From the NCBI GenBank assembly GCA_964481195.1, contig CAYZTB010000008.1, forward strand, positions 22,229 to 86,228: a stretch of 64,000 nucleotides of DNA. Reading direction: 5' to 3'. Each line of letters begins with the position of its first letter. Position 1 is the first letter of the stretch. Positions 19,235 through 26,144 of the stretch are shown in pieces. The DNA comes from Palsa-948 sp964481195. GTDB lineage: Bacteria > Bacteroidota > Bacteroidia > Palsa-948. The notes under the pieces were generated by a model. That model ran no database searches, was not told the origin of the DNA, and saw nothing but the letters and a program-made list of their open reading frames with translations. A program made the translations under genes and the position numbers.

Positions 19235-20662
19235 ATGAAGAAAGAATTCGAAAAAGTATGGGACAGTTGTCTCGAGATAATAAAAGACAACGTAAATGCA
19301 CAAAGTTTCAAAACATGGTTCGAGCCGATTAAACCAATCCGATTACAAACTAACGTACTTACAATCCAAGTGCCTAGCCAGTTCTTTTATGAATGGCTTG
19401 AGGAACACTATGTTGCATTGTTAAAGAAGGTGGTTCGTAAGGAGTTAGGAGCAGAAGGGCGTTTGGAATACAGCATTGTGATGGAGAACATATATGGAGT
19501 AAAACCCTATACCGTTCGAGTACCTGCATCCAACAAAAAAGACATTAGAAACCCCTCGGTTAACATGCCGCTAGACATGAACAACGGAAGCATCCGTAAC
19601 CCGTTCATTATTCCGGGCTTAAAGCGTGTTACTGTAGAGTCTAACCTAAACCCTGATTATTCGTTTGAGCATTTTGTAGAAGGAGATTGTAACCGCCTTG
19701 CTCGTTCAGCTGCTTTTGCAGTTGCAAACAAGCCCGGAGAAACCTCTTTCAATCCACTCCTTATATATGGTGCTGTTGGATTAGGAAAAACTCACCTTGC
19801 TCATTCTATCGGAATTGAGATTAAGAAAAAGTTCCCTGCTAAAACAGTTCTTTACGTTCCATCGGAACGCTTTACTAATCAGTTCATTGACGCTATTCAG
19901 AATAACAACACCAATGATTTTGTGAATTTCTATCAGATGATAGATGTGCTTATCATTGACGATGTGCATTTTTTCTCCGGTAAGGAAAAGACGCAGGATG
20001 TGTTCTTCCACGTTTTCAATCACCTTCAGCAGAATAAAAAGCAGATTGTGATGACTTCAGACAGAGCTCCTGTTGACCTTCAGGGTATTGAGCAGCGTTT
20101 GCTTTCTCGCTTTAAGTGGGGCTTAGCTGCCGATCTTCAGGCTCCTGATTTGGAAACTCGTATAGCTATCCTTGAAAAGAAGGCGTATGCGGATGGAATT
20201 GAAATGCCAAGAGATGTGATAGAATACATCGCCTATAGCATTACTTCAAATGTTCGTGAATTAGAAGGAGCGTTAATATCTCTTCTAGCACAAGCATCAT
20301 TAAATAAAAAGACATTGAATATCGATCTTGCTCGCCAGATGATCGATAAGTTTGTTCGTAACACAGCAAAAGAGGTTTCTATCGATTATATCCAAAAAGT
20401 GGTTTGCGATTACTTTAACATGGGCATTGACTTACTTAAGTCTAAAACCCGTAAGCGCGAAGTGGTACAAGCTCGTCAAATTGCAATGTATTTTGCAAAA
20501 CAGCTTACCAAGTCATCTTTGGCAACGATTGGAATGCATTGCGGAGGTAAAGACCACGCAACCGTTCTTCATGCTTGTCGCACGGTAAATAACTTGATGG
20601 ATACTGACAAAAAATTTAGACATTATATTCAGGAATTGGATAAGAAGATAAATCTAGCTTAA
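19235..20662 (+). CDS. dnaA: Chromosomal replication initiator protein DnaA
   Basis: DnaA binds DnaA boxes at the origin and melts DNA to start replication. The 475 residues contain domain I (WDSCLEIIKDNVNAQSFKTW), a linker, the AAA+ domain with Walker A GAVGLGKTH and Walker B LIIDDVHFF, the arginine finger region (EQRLLSRFKWGL), and domain IV with the DNA-binding signature GGKDHATVLHACRTV. Start ATG and length are normal. Its base composition is visibly richer in G and C than that of its AT-rich neighbours, as expected for a conserved gene. A terminator follows at once. Confidence 0.98.
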   Translation: MKKEFEKVWDSCLEIIKDNVNAQSFKTWFEPIKPIRLQTNVLTIQVPSQFFYEWLEEHYVALLKKVVRKELGAEGRLEYSIVMENIYGVKPYTVRVPASNKKDIRNPSVNMPLDMNNGSIRNPFIIPGLKRVTVESNLNPDYSFEHFVEGDCNRLARSAAFAVANKPGETSFNPLLIYGAVGLGKTHLAHSIGIEIKKKFPAKTVLYVPSERFTNQFIDAIQNNNTNDFVNFYQMIDVLIIDDVHFFSGKEKTQDVFFHVFNHLQQNKKQIVMTSDRAPVDLQGIEQRLLSRFKWGLAADLQAPDLETRIAILEKKAYADGIEMPRDVIEYIAYSITSNVRELEGALISLLAQASLNKKTLNIDLARQMIDKFVRNTAKEVSIDYIQKVVCDYFNMGIDLLKSKTRKREVVQARQIAMYFAKQLTKSSLATIGMHCGGKDHATVLHACRTVNNLMDTDKKFRHYIQELDKKINLA

Positions 20663-20683
20663 AGAAAGATTTTATTTAAATGA

Positions 20684-20712
20684 GAACCCCGCTTGTCGGG
20701 GTTTTTCTTTTT
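20684..20712 (+). terminator. Rho-independent terminator after dnaA
   Basis: Stem ACCCCG/CGGGGT (20686-20691 and 20697-20702), 5-nt loop CTTGT, then a T-rich tail. It lies between the dnaA stop and the next gene. Confidence 0.8.
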
Positions 20713-20720
20713 GAAGGAAA

Positions 20721-21188
20721 ATGAAAAGCGTATTATTTGTTTGCCTAGGTAACATTTGCCGCTCACCCATGGGAGAGGGAATATTGCGCAATAAGGTAGA
20801 GCAGGCAGGACTTAGTCTTGAAATTGATTCGGCTGGAACAGGTAATTGGCATGCAGAGGAGCATCCGGATAATCGAGCAACCCAAACGGCTAAGGAACGT
20901 GGAATAGATATCTCCAAACAAAGGGCAAGGCAAATTAGGGTGGAGGACTTTGACCAATTTGATTTGATACTGGTTGCCGATGCGCAGGTGTATAGAGATG
21001 TAAAATCTCAGGCAAGAACAAAAGAGCAGGAAAAAAAAGTAGAGTTTATCATGAACCTTGCTTACCCTGATTCCAACATGGCCGTTCCTGATCCGTATTT
21101 TGGAGGGAAGGATGGGTTTGATAAGGTGTTTGATATGCTAGATAAGGCGTGCATTGGTATTTTAAGTAGAATGAAAGATTGTGAATAA
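20721..21188 (+). CDS. Low molecular weight protein-tyrosine phosphatase
   Basis: The 155-residue protein has the family P-loop at its N-terminus, CLGNICRS (Cys8 nucleophile, Arg14), and the general-acid Asp in VPDPYFGG near residue 121, with the conserved DSAGTGNWH segment between. It dephosphorylates phosphotyrosine in proteins, or phosphoarginine in some relatives. A helix with DQFDLILVADAQVYRDV is also typical. It starts 58 bp after dnaA behind a terminator. No tyrosine kinase gene is nearby, so the partner is unknown. Confidence 0.94.
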   Translation: MKSVLFVCLGNICRSPMGEGILRNKVEQAGLSLEIDSAGTGNWHAEEHPDNRATQTAKERGIDISKQRARQIRVEDFDQFDLILVADAQVYRDVKSQARTKEQEKKVEFIMNLAYPDSNMAVPDPYFGGKDGFDKVFDMLDKACIGILSRMKDCE

Positions 21189-21395
21189 TGCCAATTACGA
21201 ATAATACCAATAATACAAATGATACGAATAATGCCAATTACGAATAATACTAATAATGCAAATGATACGAATAGTGCGAATAATGCAATTCAAACTAATT
21301 ACGGATCAGAACAAATTATATAGCAGAGAACATTAATTTTATAAAATAAATTGTATTTGTGCCATTCGTATTAATTAGTATCATTGGTAATATTA
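21189..21395 (+). repeat. 9-bp periodic tandem array with inverted right flank
   Basis: From 21189 to about 21290 the sequence repeats with a 9-bp phase (units such as ACGAATAAT, GCCAATTAC, ACAAATGAT), and a 45-bp block (five units) starting CCAATTACGAATAATAC occurs twice in a row. About 60 bp further on, 21358-21392 carries the reverse complement of the same type (CCATTCGTATTAATTAGTAT), so the region can fold as a hairpin. It starts right after the phosphatase stop codon. No spacers of the CRISPR kind are present. The rest of this 381-bp gene-free stretch holds the palindrome at 21452-21508. Confidence 0.75.
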
Positions 21396-21451
21396 GAAGC
21401 CATCTCAAAAATGTAAATGGTGCAGAATAAAAAATAATTTCCATAACAAAA

Positions 21452-21508
21452 GCCACGAATTACACGAATTATCACCAATTAATTTGTGTTAATTCGTGTA
21501 ATTGGTGT
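21452..21508. repeat. Inverted repeat of CAC-type 9-bp units
   Basis: CACGAATTACACGAATT pairs with AATTCGTGTAATTGGTG at about 15 of 17 positions around a short centre. The same unit family appears at 29600-29822 and 33203-33334. Confidence 0.75.
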
Positions 21509-21569
21509 CTGGATTGTTTTTGAGATAGGTTGTAGTATCATCGCATTAAATTAGTAACACTCATATCCC

Positions 21570-22367
21570 ATGTTGTATTTAATTCCTGTTCCTATTTCTG
21601 ATAAGGAGGACAACACTTTCTTAGTTTATCCTGCGCTTGCAACTACTGTTAATTCTTTAGATGAATTTATTGTGGAAGACCTTAAAACTGCCAGACGCGC
21701 CCTCCGTAAAATTGGTTTTAAGAGAGAGTTTGATACTATGACTTTTCATATTTTAAACGAGCACACCGAGTTAAAAGGCATTGAAAAGTTTCTTGTGGCT
21801 GCCGAAAAGGGAAAAAACATTGGGCTTTTAAGTGATGCGGGTATGCCCTGTATTGCCGATCCGGGAAGTGATATCGTACGCATAGCGCATCGTAAAAATA
21901 TTAAAGTAGTTCCGCTATACGGACAATCATCCATTTTTTTGGCGCTGGCTGCCTCGGGCTTAAATGGACAACATTTCACCTTTCATGGCTATCTGCCCAA
22001 AGAGCAAGTGGAGCGTAGGAGAAAACTGAAGGAAATCACCCTATCCCCTGCCTTGCCGGCAAGCAGGCAGCCTTCCCCGAAGGGGAAGGAGGTGGGCGTG
22101 CAATACTCCCCCTTTGGGACAACCAATGGTTGGGAACGTAGTTCGGGAGCGGGCGGACTTACGCACATTTTTATAGAAACCCCATATAGGAACAATCATT
22201 TGCTTGAAGATATTCTCTCAGTTTGCTCACCCGAAACTTTACTTTGTATTGCAATGAATATTTCTGGTGAAAACGAAATGATTCAAACTAAATCTGTAGC
22301 TGAGTGGAAAAAAAGCGAACTGCCCGATCTTGCTAAGCAACCTACAGTGTTTTTGTTGGGGAGGTAG
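21570..22367 (+). CDS. SAM-dependent methyltransferase, RsmI/tetrapyrrole methylase family, with repeat-derived insert
   Basis: The fold is that of RsmI, which 2'-O-methylates C1402 of 16S rRNA: LYLIPVPISD at the start, GLLSDAGMPCIADPG, VPLYGQSSIFLALAASGLNG, FTFHGYLPKE and the end motif PTVFLLGR. The Bacteroidota form lacks some classical RsmI features, so a related rRNA target is possible. Residues about 157-196 (codons 22041-22160) are not part of the family: they are encoded by a GC-rich palindromic repeat inserted in frame, giving SPFGTTNGWERSSG among others, between the ERRRKLKEI helix and the strand HIFIETPYR. Outside the insert the protein is complete. Confidence 0.88.
   Translation: MLYLIPVPISDKEDNTFLVYPALATTVNSLDEFIVEDLKTARRALRKIGFKREFDTMTFHILNEHTELKGIEKFLVAAEKGKNIGLLSDAGMPCIADPGSDIVRIAHRKNIKVVPLYGQSSIFLALAASGLNGQHFTFHGYLPKEQVERRRKLKEITLSPALPASRQPSPKGKEVGVQYSPFGTTNGWERSSGAGGLTHIFIETPYRNNHLLEDILSVCSPETLLCIAMNISGENEMIQTKSVAEWKKSELPDLAKQPTVFLLGR
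22041..22160 (+). repeat. GC-rich double-hairpin element inside a coding region
   Basis: Two hairpin modules lie here: CCTTCCCC-GAA-GGGGAAGG (22071-22089), and a right part from CCCCCTTTGGG through ACGTAGTTCGGGAG (22109-22149). An extra imperfect palindrome around TTGCCGGCAA (22053-22062) enlarges this copy. The right part is nearly identical to the reverse complement of 25665-25710 in hisIE. The element keeps the reading frame of the host gene. Confidence 0.85.
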
Positions 22368-22376
22368 AAATTAATT

Positions 22377-22655
22377 TTATATCTTATTTAGCAGCCTAAA
22401 ATTATTGATTGTAAGGATGATTGCGGGAAGTAGCACTAGTGTATAATAAAACCCCAATACAGCTCCGTCATTAGAAACTGGCAGGATAATAGACATAGTT
22501 AAGATTATATCTAAAATAATAATAGCCGTCCTCCTAATAATAGATTTTTTATTGGATTCACTTTTTTTATTCATTGTCATTGCAAGCGAGATTATGCCAG
22601 TGAGTGTGCAAAATCCAACGATTGCAGGCGTGCCAGAGTCCATATAAATAATCAT
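22377..22655 (-). CDS. Small hypothetical membrane protein
   Basis: I do not recognise this 92-residue protein. It has three hydrophobic stretches (residues about 10-28, 45-60 and 65-85, e.g. AVLGFYYTLVLLPAIILTI) separated by a basic Lys/Ser loop, so an inner membrane location is likely. It is convergent with the methyltransferase gene, 9 bp from its stop, and has no partner gene on its strand. Real coding status is plausible but unproven. Confidence 0.5.
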   Translation of the reverse strand: MIIYMDSGTPAIVGFCTLTGIISLAMTMNKKSESNKKSIIRRTAIIILDIILTMSIILPVSNDGAVLGFYYTLVLLPAIILTINNFRLLNKI

Positions 22656-22774
22656 TATTCTGGCAATACAATGTTCTTGAAAATAAATAAATGAGCTTAC
22701 ATATAAAGGCTACCAAATTCCACATGGATGCAAAGTAATTATAAAGTCTTATTCTAAATGTTTAGCTACTTGCC

Positions 22775-23000
22775 TTTGTAAATTTACGGTTACTGGGTCA
22801 GTTTCAAGTCTTGTGTTTCTTAGCGAACTTTGCGTGCCGCATCTTTGCTTTCTTTGCGTTAAAGGCTGTTAAAATACCCGCCTGTCTTCTTTATACAGAA
22901 ATAATAAAGGCGGGCAGGCAGAAACAGCAAAGGACGCTAAGCAAATGCAGCGCAAAGTTCACGAAGAACAGCCAAACTGACCCACTACTGAATTTACAAA
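22775..23000. repeat. 226-bp imperfect palindrome
   Basis: Outer arms TTTGTAAATT...GGGTCAGTTT (22775-22804) and AAACTGACCC...AATTTACAAA (22975-23000) are inverted. Inner arms continue: GCGAACTTTGCG against CGCAAAGTTC, TTTGCGTTAAAGG against the CTAAGCAAATG region, and CCCGCCT against AGGCGGG around the centre near 22893. It fills most of the 425-bp gene-free stretch 22656-23080; the rest holds a terminator. Confidence 0.8.
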
Positions 23001-23017
23001 TATTTCCTGCTAATAGA

Positions 23018-23058
23018 GAAAAAAATTCCCCTGTTACATCAATATAACAGGGGAATTA
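23018..23058 (-). terminator. Rho-independent terminator for the leftward transcript
   Basis: A perfect 13-bp stem (AATTCCCCTGTTA at 23024-23036 with TAACAGGGGAATT at 23045-23057), 8-nt loop, is followed on the minus strand by a T-run. It lies just after the stop of the leftward gene ending at 23081. Confidence 0.85.
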
Positions 23059-23080
23059 AATAAGAGGGTATGATTTATTA

Positions 23081-24478
23081 TTACTTCTGCAAGTTCCAAA
23101 TTACATCATAGTCGCCATTAGATTTTTCTTGAGCTATAATTTCTTTAATAGCTTTTCTAAAAACGATTAGGAGGTCTGTTCTGCGAATTATTTTATCTAA
23201 ATTATCAGGTGTTATGTTGTTGGTAAAGCTAACTCCTGCAGATGATTTAATGTTTCCAGTACAATATTTTGTATTAGCGGCAAGTCCATTTGTTTTTCCT
23301 ACTAATTCAAATGCTAACTTAGGTACCATTAACACTAGGTCGCTCTTTTTATCTTCAGATACTTCTAAGTCTAGTGTAAGTGTAATTAGCGCATCAGATT
23401 CAGACTCTTTCATTATTCTATCGTTTGCGATGTTTACTCCAAATCCTTCGATTATAGGCATAAAGGCTGATACTACTTTGGTGTTTTTGTAGGCACGGGT
23501 AAATTCAACCTTTGTATTTGCATCATCTTTAGAGAATGCCTCAATGGTTTTGTATGCTGGTGTGCCGGTTGTAGCTTCAACAGGCAACACAGAAGCGTTA
23601 AATTCTGATTTTATAATAGCCATCAAATCAGGATACATTTTAGCTAAAACAGCATCCCAAACTTCGTTAGGCTGCTGTGGGAACGTAAGTATCGTGGTTG
23701 TGGTAGTAGTTGCCGTTGCCTGACTTGTTTCGTATTGTGATACATCTACAACTTCTTTATATGTTGTGCCGCGAATTGAAAAGGATAACACGCCAATCTT
23801 TTTTAACTGACTAAACGGGCGACTTAAAAATGCATTTGGTTTAAAGAAGTTGTAATCCATGTTTACTTCTTTGCCTTTTGCTGTTAGCCCCGGATTTAAT
23901 ACAGGCTCTCCTGTAACATTCACAAACTTTCCATCGCTATAAGAAGCAGCGTATTGTACTGTAGGAAATGCACCGCTTACTGCTGTAGCATTTTCCATGC
24001 TTTCAAATCCTACAGACAAATAACTCTTTTTGTAATTATAGAGCGCATCTCCTCCCGGTTTAATGTTCAAGTTTCTAAAAGCAGCTGCAGGAATAGTAAC
24101 TTTCATTCCGGTATGTGTGTAGCATACTTCGTACAAACTTTTAATACTTACTTGATTGATGGCTAAACTAACTTTTAGTAATTTGTTTTCAGAAAGTTCA
24201 GCGCTTTCAAGTTCTAGCACTACATCTTTTGTAATATCAATTGAAATATTATTTGTTTGCCCGTTTATAGAGATAAGCTTTATTGGATTTTTGTAAGGCT
24301 CAATAGTAAAGCTTGAGGTTTGTCCGCTTGTGGTAGTGATTTCAATCTTTCTTGGAGAAGTATTTTTGTCTGTGATGTAGCTATACATTCCAGCAGTAAC
24401 ATATTCTACTGGTTTTCCATCAATGGTAACTGTGCCGTCTATTTTAACGAAGGCAGGAGTGCTCTTTTTAGTAAACAT
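23081..24478 (-). CDS. Hypothetical protein, probably the larger part of a broken secreted-protein gene
   Basis: I do not recognise this 465-residue beta-rich protein; it has DGTVTIDGKPVEYVTAG near the start, a Thr-rich stretch (ATATTTTTT) near residue 260 and no signal peptide of its own. The preceding frame 24482-24721 is in the same phase, separated only by TAG and one codon, and does carry a signal-peptide-like N-terminus. I therefore infer that both are one gene of about 545 codons interrupted by a nonsense codon. If so, this part could only be made from the internal ATG at 24478 and would not be exported. A strong terminator follows at 23018-23058. Confidence 0.6.
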   Translation of the reverse strand: MFTKKSTPAFVKIDGTVTIDGKPVEYVTAGMYSYITDKNTSPRKIEITTTSGQTSSFTIEPYKNPIKLISINGQTNNISIDITKDVVLELESAELSENKLLKVSLAINQVSIKSLYEVCYTHTGMKVTIPAAAFRNLNIKPGGDALYNYKKSYLSVGFESMENATAVSGAFPTVQYAASYSDGKFVNVTGEPVLNPGLTAKGKEVNMDYNFFKPNAFLSRPFSQLKKIGVLSFSIRGTTYKEVVDVSQYETSQATATTTTTTILTFPQQPNEVWDAVLAKMYPDLMAIIKSEFNASVLPVEATTGTPAYKTIEAFSKDDANTKVEFTRAYKNTKVVSAFMPIIEGFGVNIANDRIMKESESDALITLTLDLEVSEDKKSDLVLMVPKLAFELVGKTNGLAANTKYCTGNIKSSAGVSFTNNITPDNLDKIIRRTDLLIVFRKAIKEIIAQEKSNGDYDVIWNLQK

Positions 24479-24481
24479 GAT

Positions 24482-24721
24482 CTATGTCATATCGCCACCT
24501 GTTTTCCATCCTTTGTAAAATGCCTGCGATACAATACCTAATTTTTCATCGTGCAGGTTACTTCCAATGCCTACGGTAGGAAATACAAGTTGCAGATCTG
24601 AAACTTGTTCAGCAGGAGGGGCCATCATTTTTGCAATTTTGGCAACCCCTTTGGTAAATAAGTTTTGTGAGTAGCCAAATTGTGTAATTAGCAATAAAGC
24701 AAGTATGAGTTTAAATTTTAT
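24482..24721 (-). pseudogene. N-terminal fragment of the same secreted-protein gene, lost start and in-frame TAG
   Basis: Read from 24721 this frame gives xKFKLILALLLITQFGYSQN, a textbook Bacteroidota signal peptide, but the first codon is ATA where ATG is expected, and no ATG, GTG or TTG lies further upstream before a stop. It ends after GWKTGGDMT at TAG (24482-24484). The next in-frame codons lead into the ATG at 24478. One G-to-A change (ATG to ATA) and one C-to-T change (CAG to TAG) would explain both defects. A TTG at 24694 could start a shorter product with a truncated signal. Confidence 0.55.
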
Positions 24722-24871
24722 TTTGGTTTGGTTTTTTTATGTTTTATTTCTGTGTGTATTAACAATTCGTGGGCTGATGAATAAATTTCAGCTAATAAGA
24801 TTTGCAGAAGTATCATTTTAATAACTCTGGGAGCTTTATTGTTTTTATTCAAAAATGACATAAAAATATGC

Positions 24872-25090
24872 TTATTGATAAGAATAAGGTTCGTTTTGGC
24901 GAGCCATTTCTCTCACATTTTCTAATACTCTTTTCATATACGTTTTCCAGAATGTGTTGGTAAATAGCCAATTCAGTGGATATAACAAAGTAATGTTAGA
25001 ATGTAAGGTATAGGTGTATTCTATTAATATTTTATTTGGTTCCAGTTCTGTTGTTTTCCATTCGCCTGTAAATTTATAGAAGCCCAGCAT
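24872..25090 (-). pseudogene. C-terminal half of a broken SRPBCC-like gene
   Basis: The 72 codons (MLGFYKFTGEWKTTEL ... MKRVLENVREMAR) look like the C-terminal half of a START/SRPBCC-type lipid-binding domain, with strands and a final amphipathic helix. They continue in the same reading phase as the fragment 25097-25375; only TAA, one sense codon and TGA lie between. No signal or independent function is visible. An internal start at 25090 is possible but would give half a domain. Confidence 0.6.
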
Positions 25091-25096
25091 TCAGGA

Positions 25097-25375
25097 TTAA
25101 AAGTCGCTAACTTCTATTTTCCAGTATTTGTTTTCGCTCCGTTCAAGTGCTTTGTCAGTCGAAGCAAATCCTCCTTTTTGAGAAAGAGATTTAGCTACAA
25201 ATACTTTTTTGCTATATCCTGGCTTGCCCCAGTTTTCATCATCTGTGCAATGGGGAACTTTAGGCATTATTCTAAAACCAGTATGAACTTTTGAAACATC
25301 ACAAAGCATTGGTGTTTTAAATGCTCTTTCTAAGCTGCAATTGTAAATAGTTTTTACTTCAACTTTTGTAGTCAT
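25097..25375 (-). pseudogene. N-terminal half of a broken SRPBCC-like gene
   Basis: The 92 codons begin MTTKVEVKTIYNCSLERAFK, typical of the first strand and helices of an SRPBCC domain, and end at EVSDF followed by TAA, TCC, TGA and then the in-phase ATG of the next fragment. Two nonsense codons within three positions make a functional full-length product unlikely. The ATG lies 10 bp after the hisIE stop, so the gene was probably the last cistron of the his transcript. Confidence 0.6.
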
Positions 25376-25385
25376 AACTTAAATT

Positions 25386-26051
25386 TTATTTTCTACCAAT
25401 CAAAACCTTCTCAACTTCTTCCAGCTTCACATTTTTTGCTTTCAAGAGAATTAAGAAGTGGTAGAGTAGGTCAGCAGCTTCGTTTTTGAAAAGGTCTATG
25501 TTGTTGTCTTTGGATTCAATTACTAATTCAACTGCTTCTTCGCCCACTTTTTGCGCTACTTTATTTACGCCACTTTTAAAAAGCTTGTTGGTATAAGAGT
25601 TTTCTTCGTTGTTGTCAATACGCTGGGAGATGGTGCGTTCGAGTTCGTATAGAAAAGACCCGCTCCCTCCCGAACTACGTTCCCAACCTGTGGTTGTCCC
25701 AAAGGGAGGGAGTTGCGCGCTTGGCTCCTCCCCAATGGGGAAGTTAGGAGGGGCTTGGAAACAGCTCACTGCCCCTGTATGACAAGCAGGACCTTTTGGC
25801 TTTACGCTAATTAGTAGGGTGTCGTTATCGCAATCTTCTTTTATAGTTACCACATCAAAGTAGTTGCCGGATGTTTCTCCTTTAGTCCACAAACGGTTTT
25901 TGCTTCGGCTAAAGAAGGTTACGCGTTTTTCTTTTTGTGTTTTTGATAATGCTTCTTCATTCATAAATCCTAGCATCAGCACTTGTTGAGTGATGTTATC
26001 TTGAATGATGGCGGGAAGAAGTCCGCTTCCTTTTTTGAAGTTTAATTTCAT
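25386..26051 (-). CDS. hisIE: Bifunctional phosphoribosyl-AMP cyclohydrolase / phosphoribosyl-ATP pyrophosphatase, with repeat-derived linker
   Basis: HisIE performs the second and third steps of histidine synthesis. The HisI domain comes first (LLPAIIQDNITQQVLMLGFMNEEAL, then the metal-binding DCDNDTLLISVKPKGPACHTG), the HisE domain second (FLYELERTISQRID, VGEEAVELVIESKDN, EAADLLYHFLILL). The linker is abnormally long: about 32 residues (from APPNFPIGEEP to PPFGTTTGWERSSG) are encoded by a GC-rich palindromic element at 25660-25757. I use ATG 26051 as start (MKLNFKKGSG); the longer frame from GTG 26072 begins inside another copy of the repeat. Last intact gene of the his operon. Confidence 0.95.
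   Translation of the reverse strand: MKLNFKKGSGLLPAIIQDNITQQVLMLGFMNEEALSKTQKEKRVTFFSRSKNRLWTKGETSGNYFDVVTIKEDCDNDTLLISVKPKGPACHTGAVSCFQAPPNFPIGEEPSAQLPPFGTTTGWERSSGGSGSFLYELERTISQRIDNNEENSYTNKLFKSGVNKVAQKVGEEAVELVIESKDNNIDLFKNEAADLLYHFLILLKAKNVKLEEVEKVLIGRK
25660..25757 (-). repeat. GC-rich double-hairpin element inside hisIE
   Basis: On the coding strand the element runs CCAAGCCCCTCCTAACTTCC ... hairpin CTTCCCCATTGGGGAGG, spacer with AGCGCGCAA, hairpin CTCCCTCCCTTTGGG, then ACGTAGTTCGGGAGGGAG. It lies exactly in the HisI-HisE linker and keeps the frame. Confidence 0.88.
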
Positions 26052-26067
26052 ACTGTATGATTTAGAG

Positions 26068-26143
26068 GCCACCCCAACCCTCCCAAAGGGAGGGAGCTTG
26101 CGCGTGCAATTCTCCCCCTTTGGGGGAGATAGAGGGGGCTTGG
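26068..26143 (+). repeat. GC-rich double-hairpin element between hisF and hisIE
   Basis: This compact 76-bp copy shows the design most clearly: CCACCCCAACCC, hairpin TCCCAAAGGGA, GGAGCTTGCGCGTGCAATTC, hairpin CCCCCTTTGGGGG, AGATAGAGGGGGCTTGG. The ends are roughly inverted (CCACCCC / GGGGCTTGG). It begins 1-2 bp after the hisF stop codon and ends 17 bp before the hisIE ATG, so it fills the spacer. Confidence 0.9.
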
Positions 26144-26144
26144 C

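Noticed and set aside
21189..21320. Possible CRISPR array
   Set aside because: The repeats touch each other with a 9-bp phase and there are no unique spacers; no cas gene lies in the window.
24482..25375. Stop codon reassignment or recoding to explain in-frame TAA, TGA and TAG
   Set aside because: All three codons end intact genes elsewhere in the window (for example dnaA TAA, tamB TGA, ligA's neighbour prmC TAG), so decay is simpler.
26072..26072. GTG as hisIE start
   Set aside because: It lies at the edge of the palindromic element; the ATG at 26051 gives the usual HisI N-terminus.
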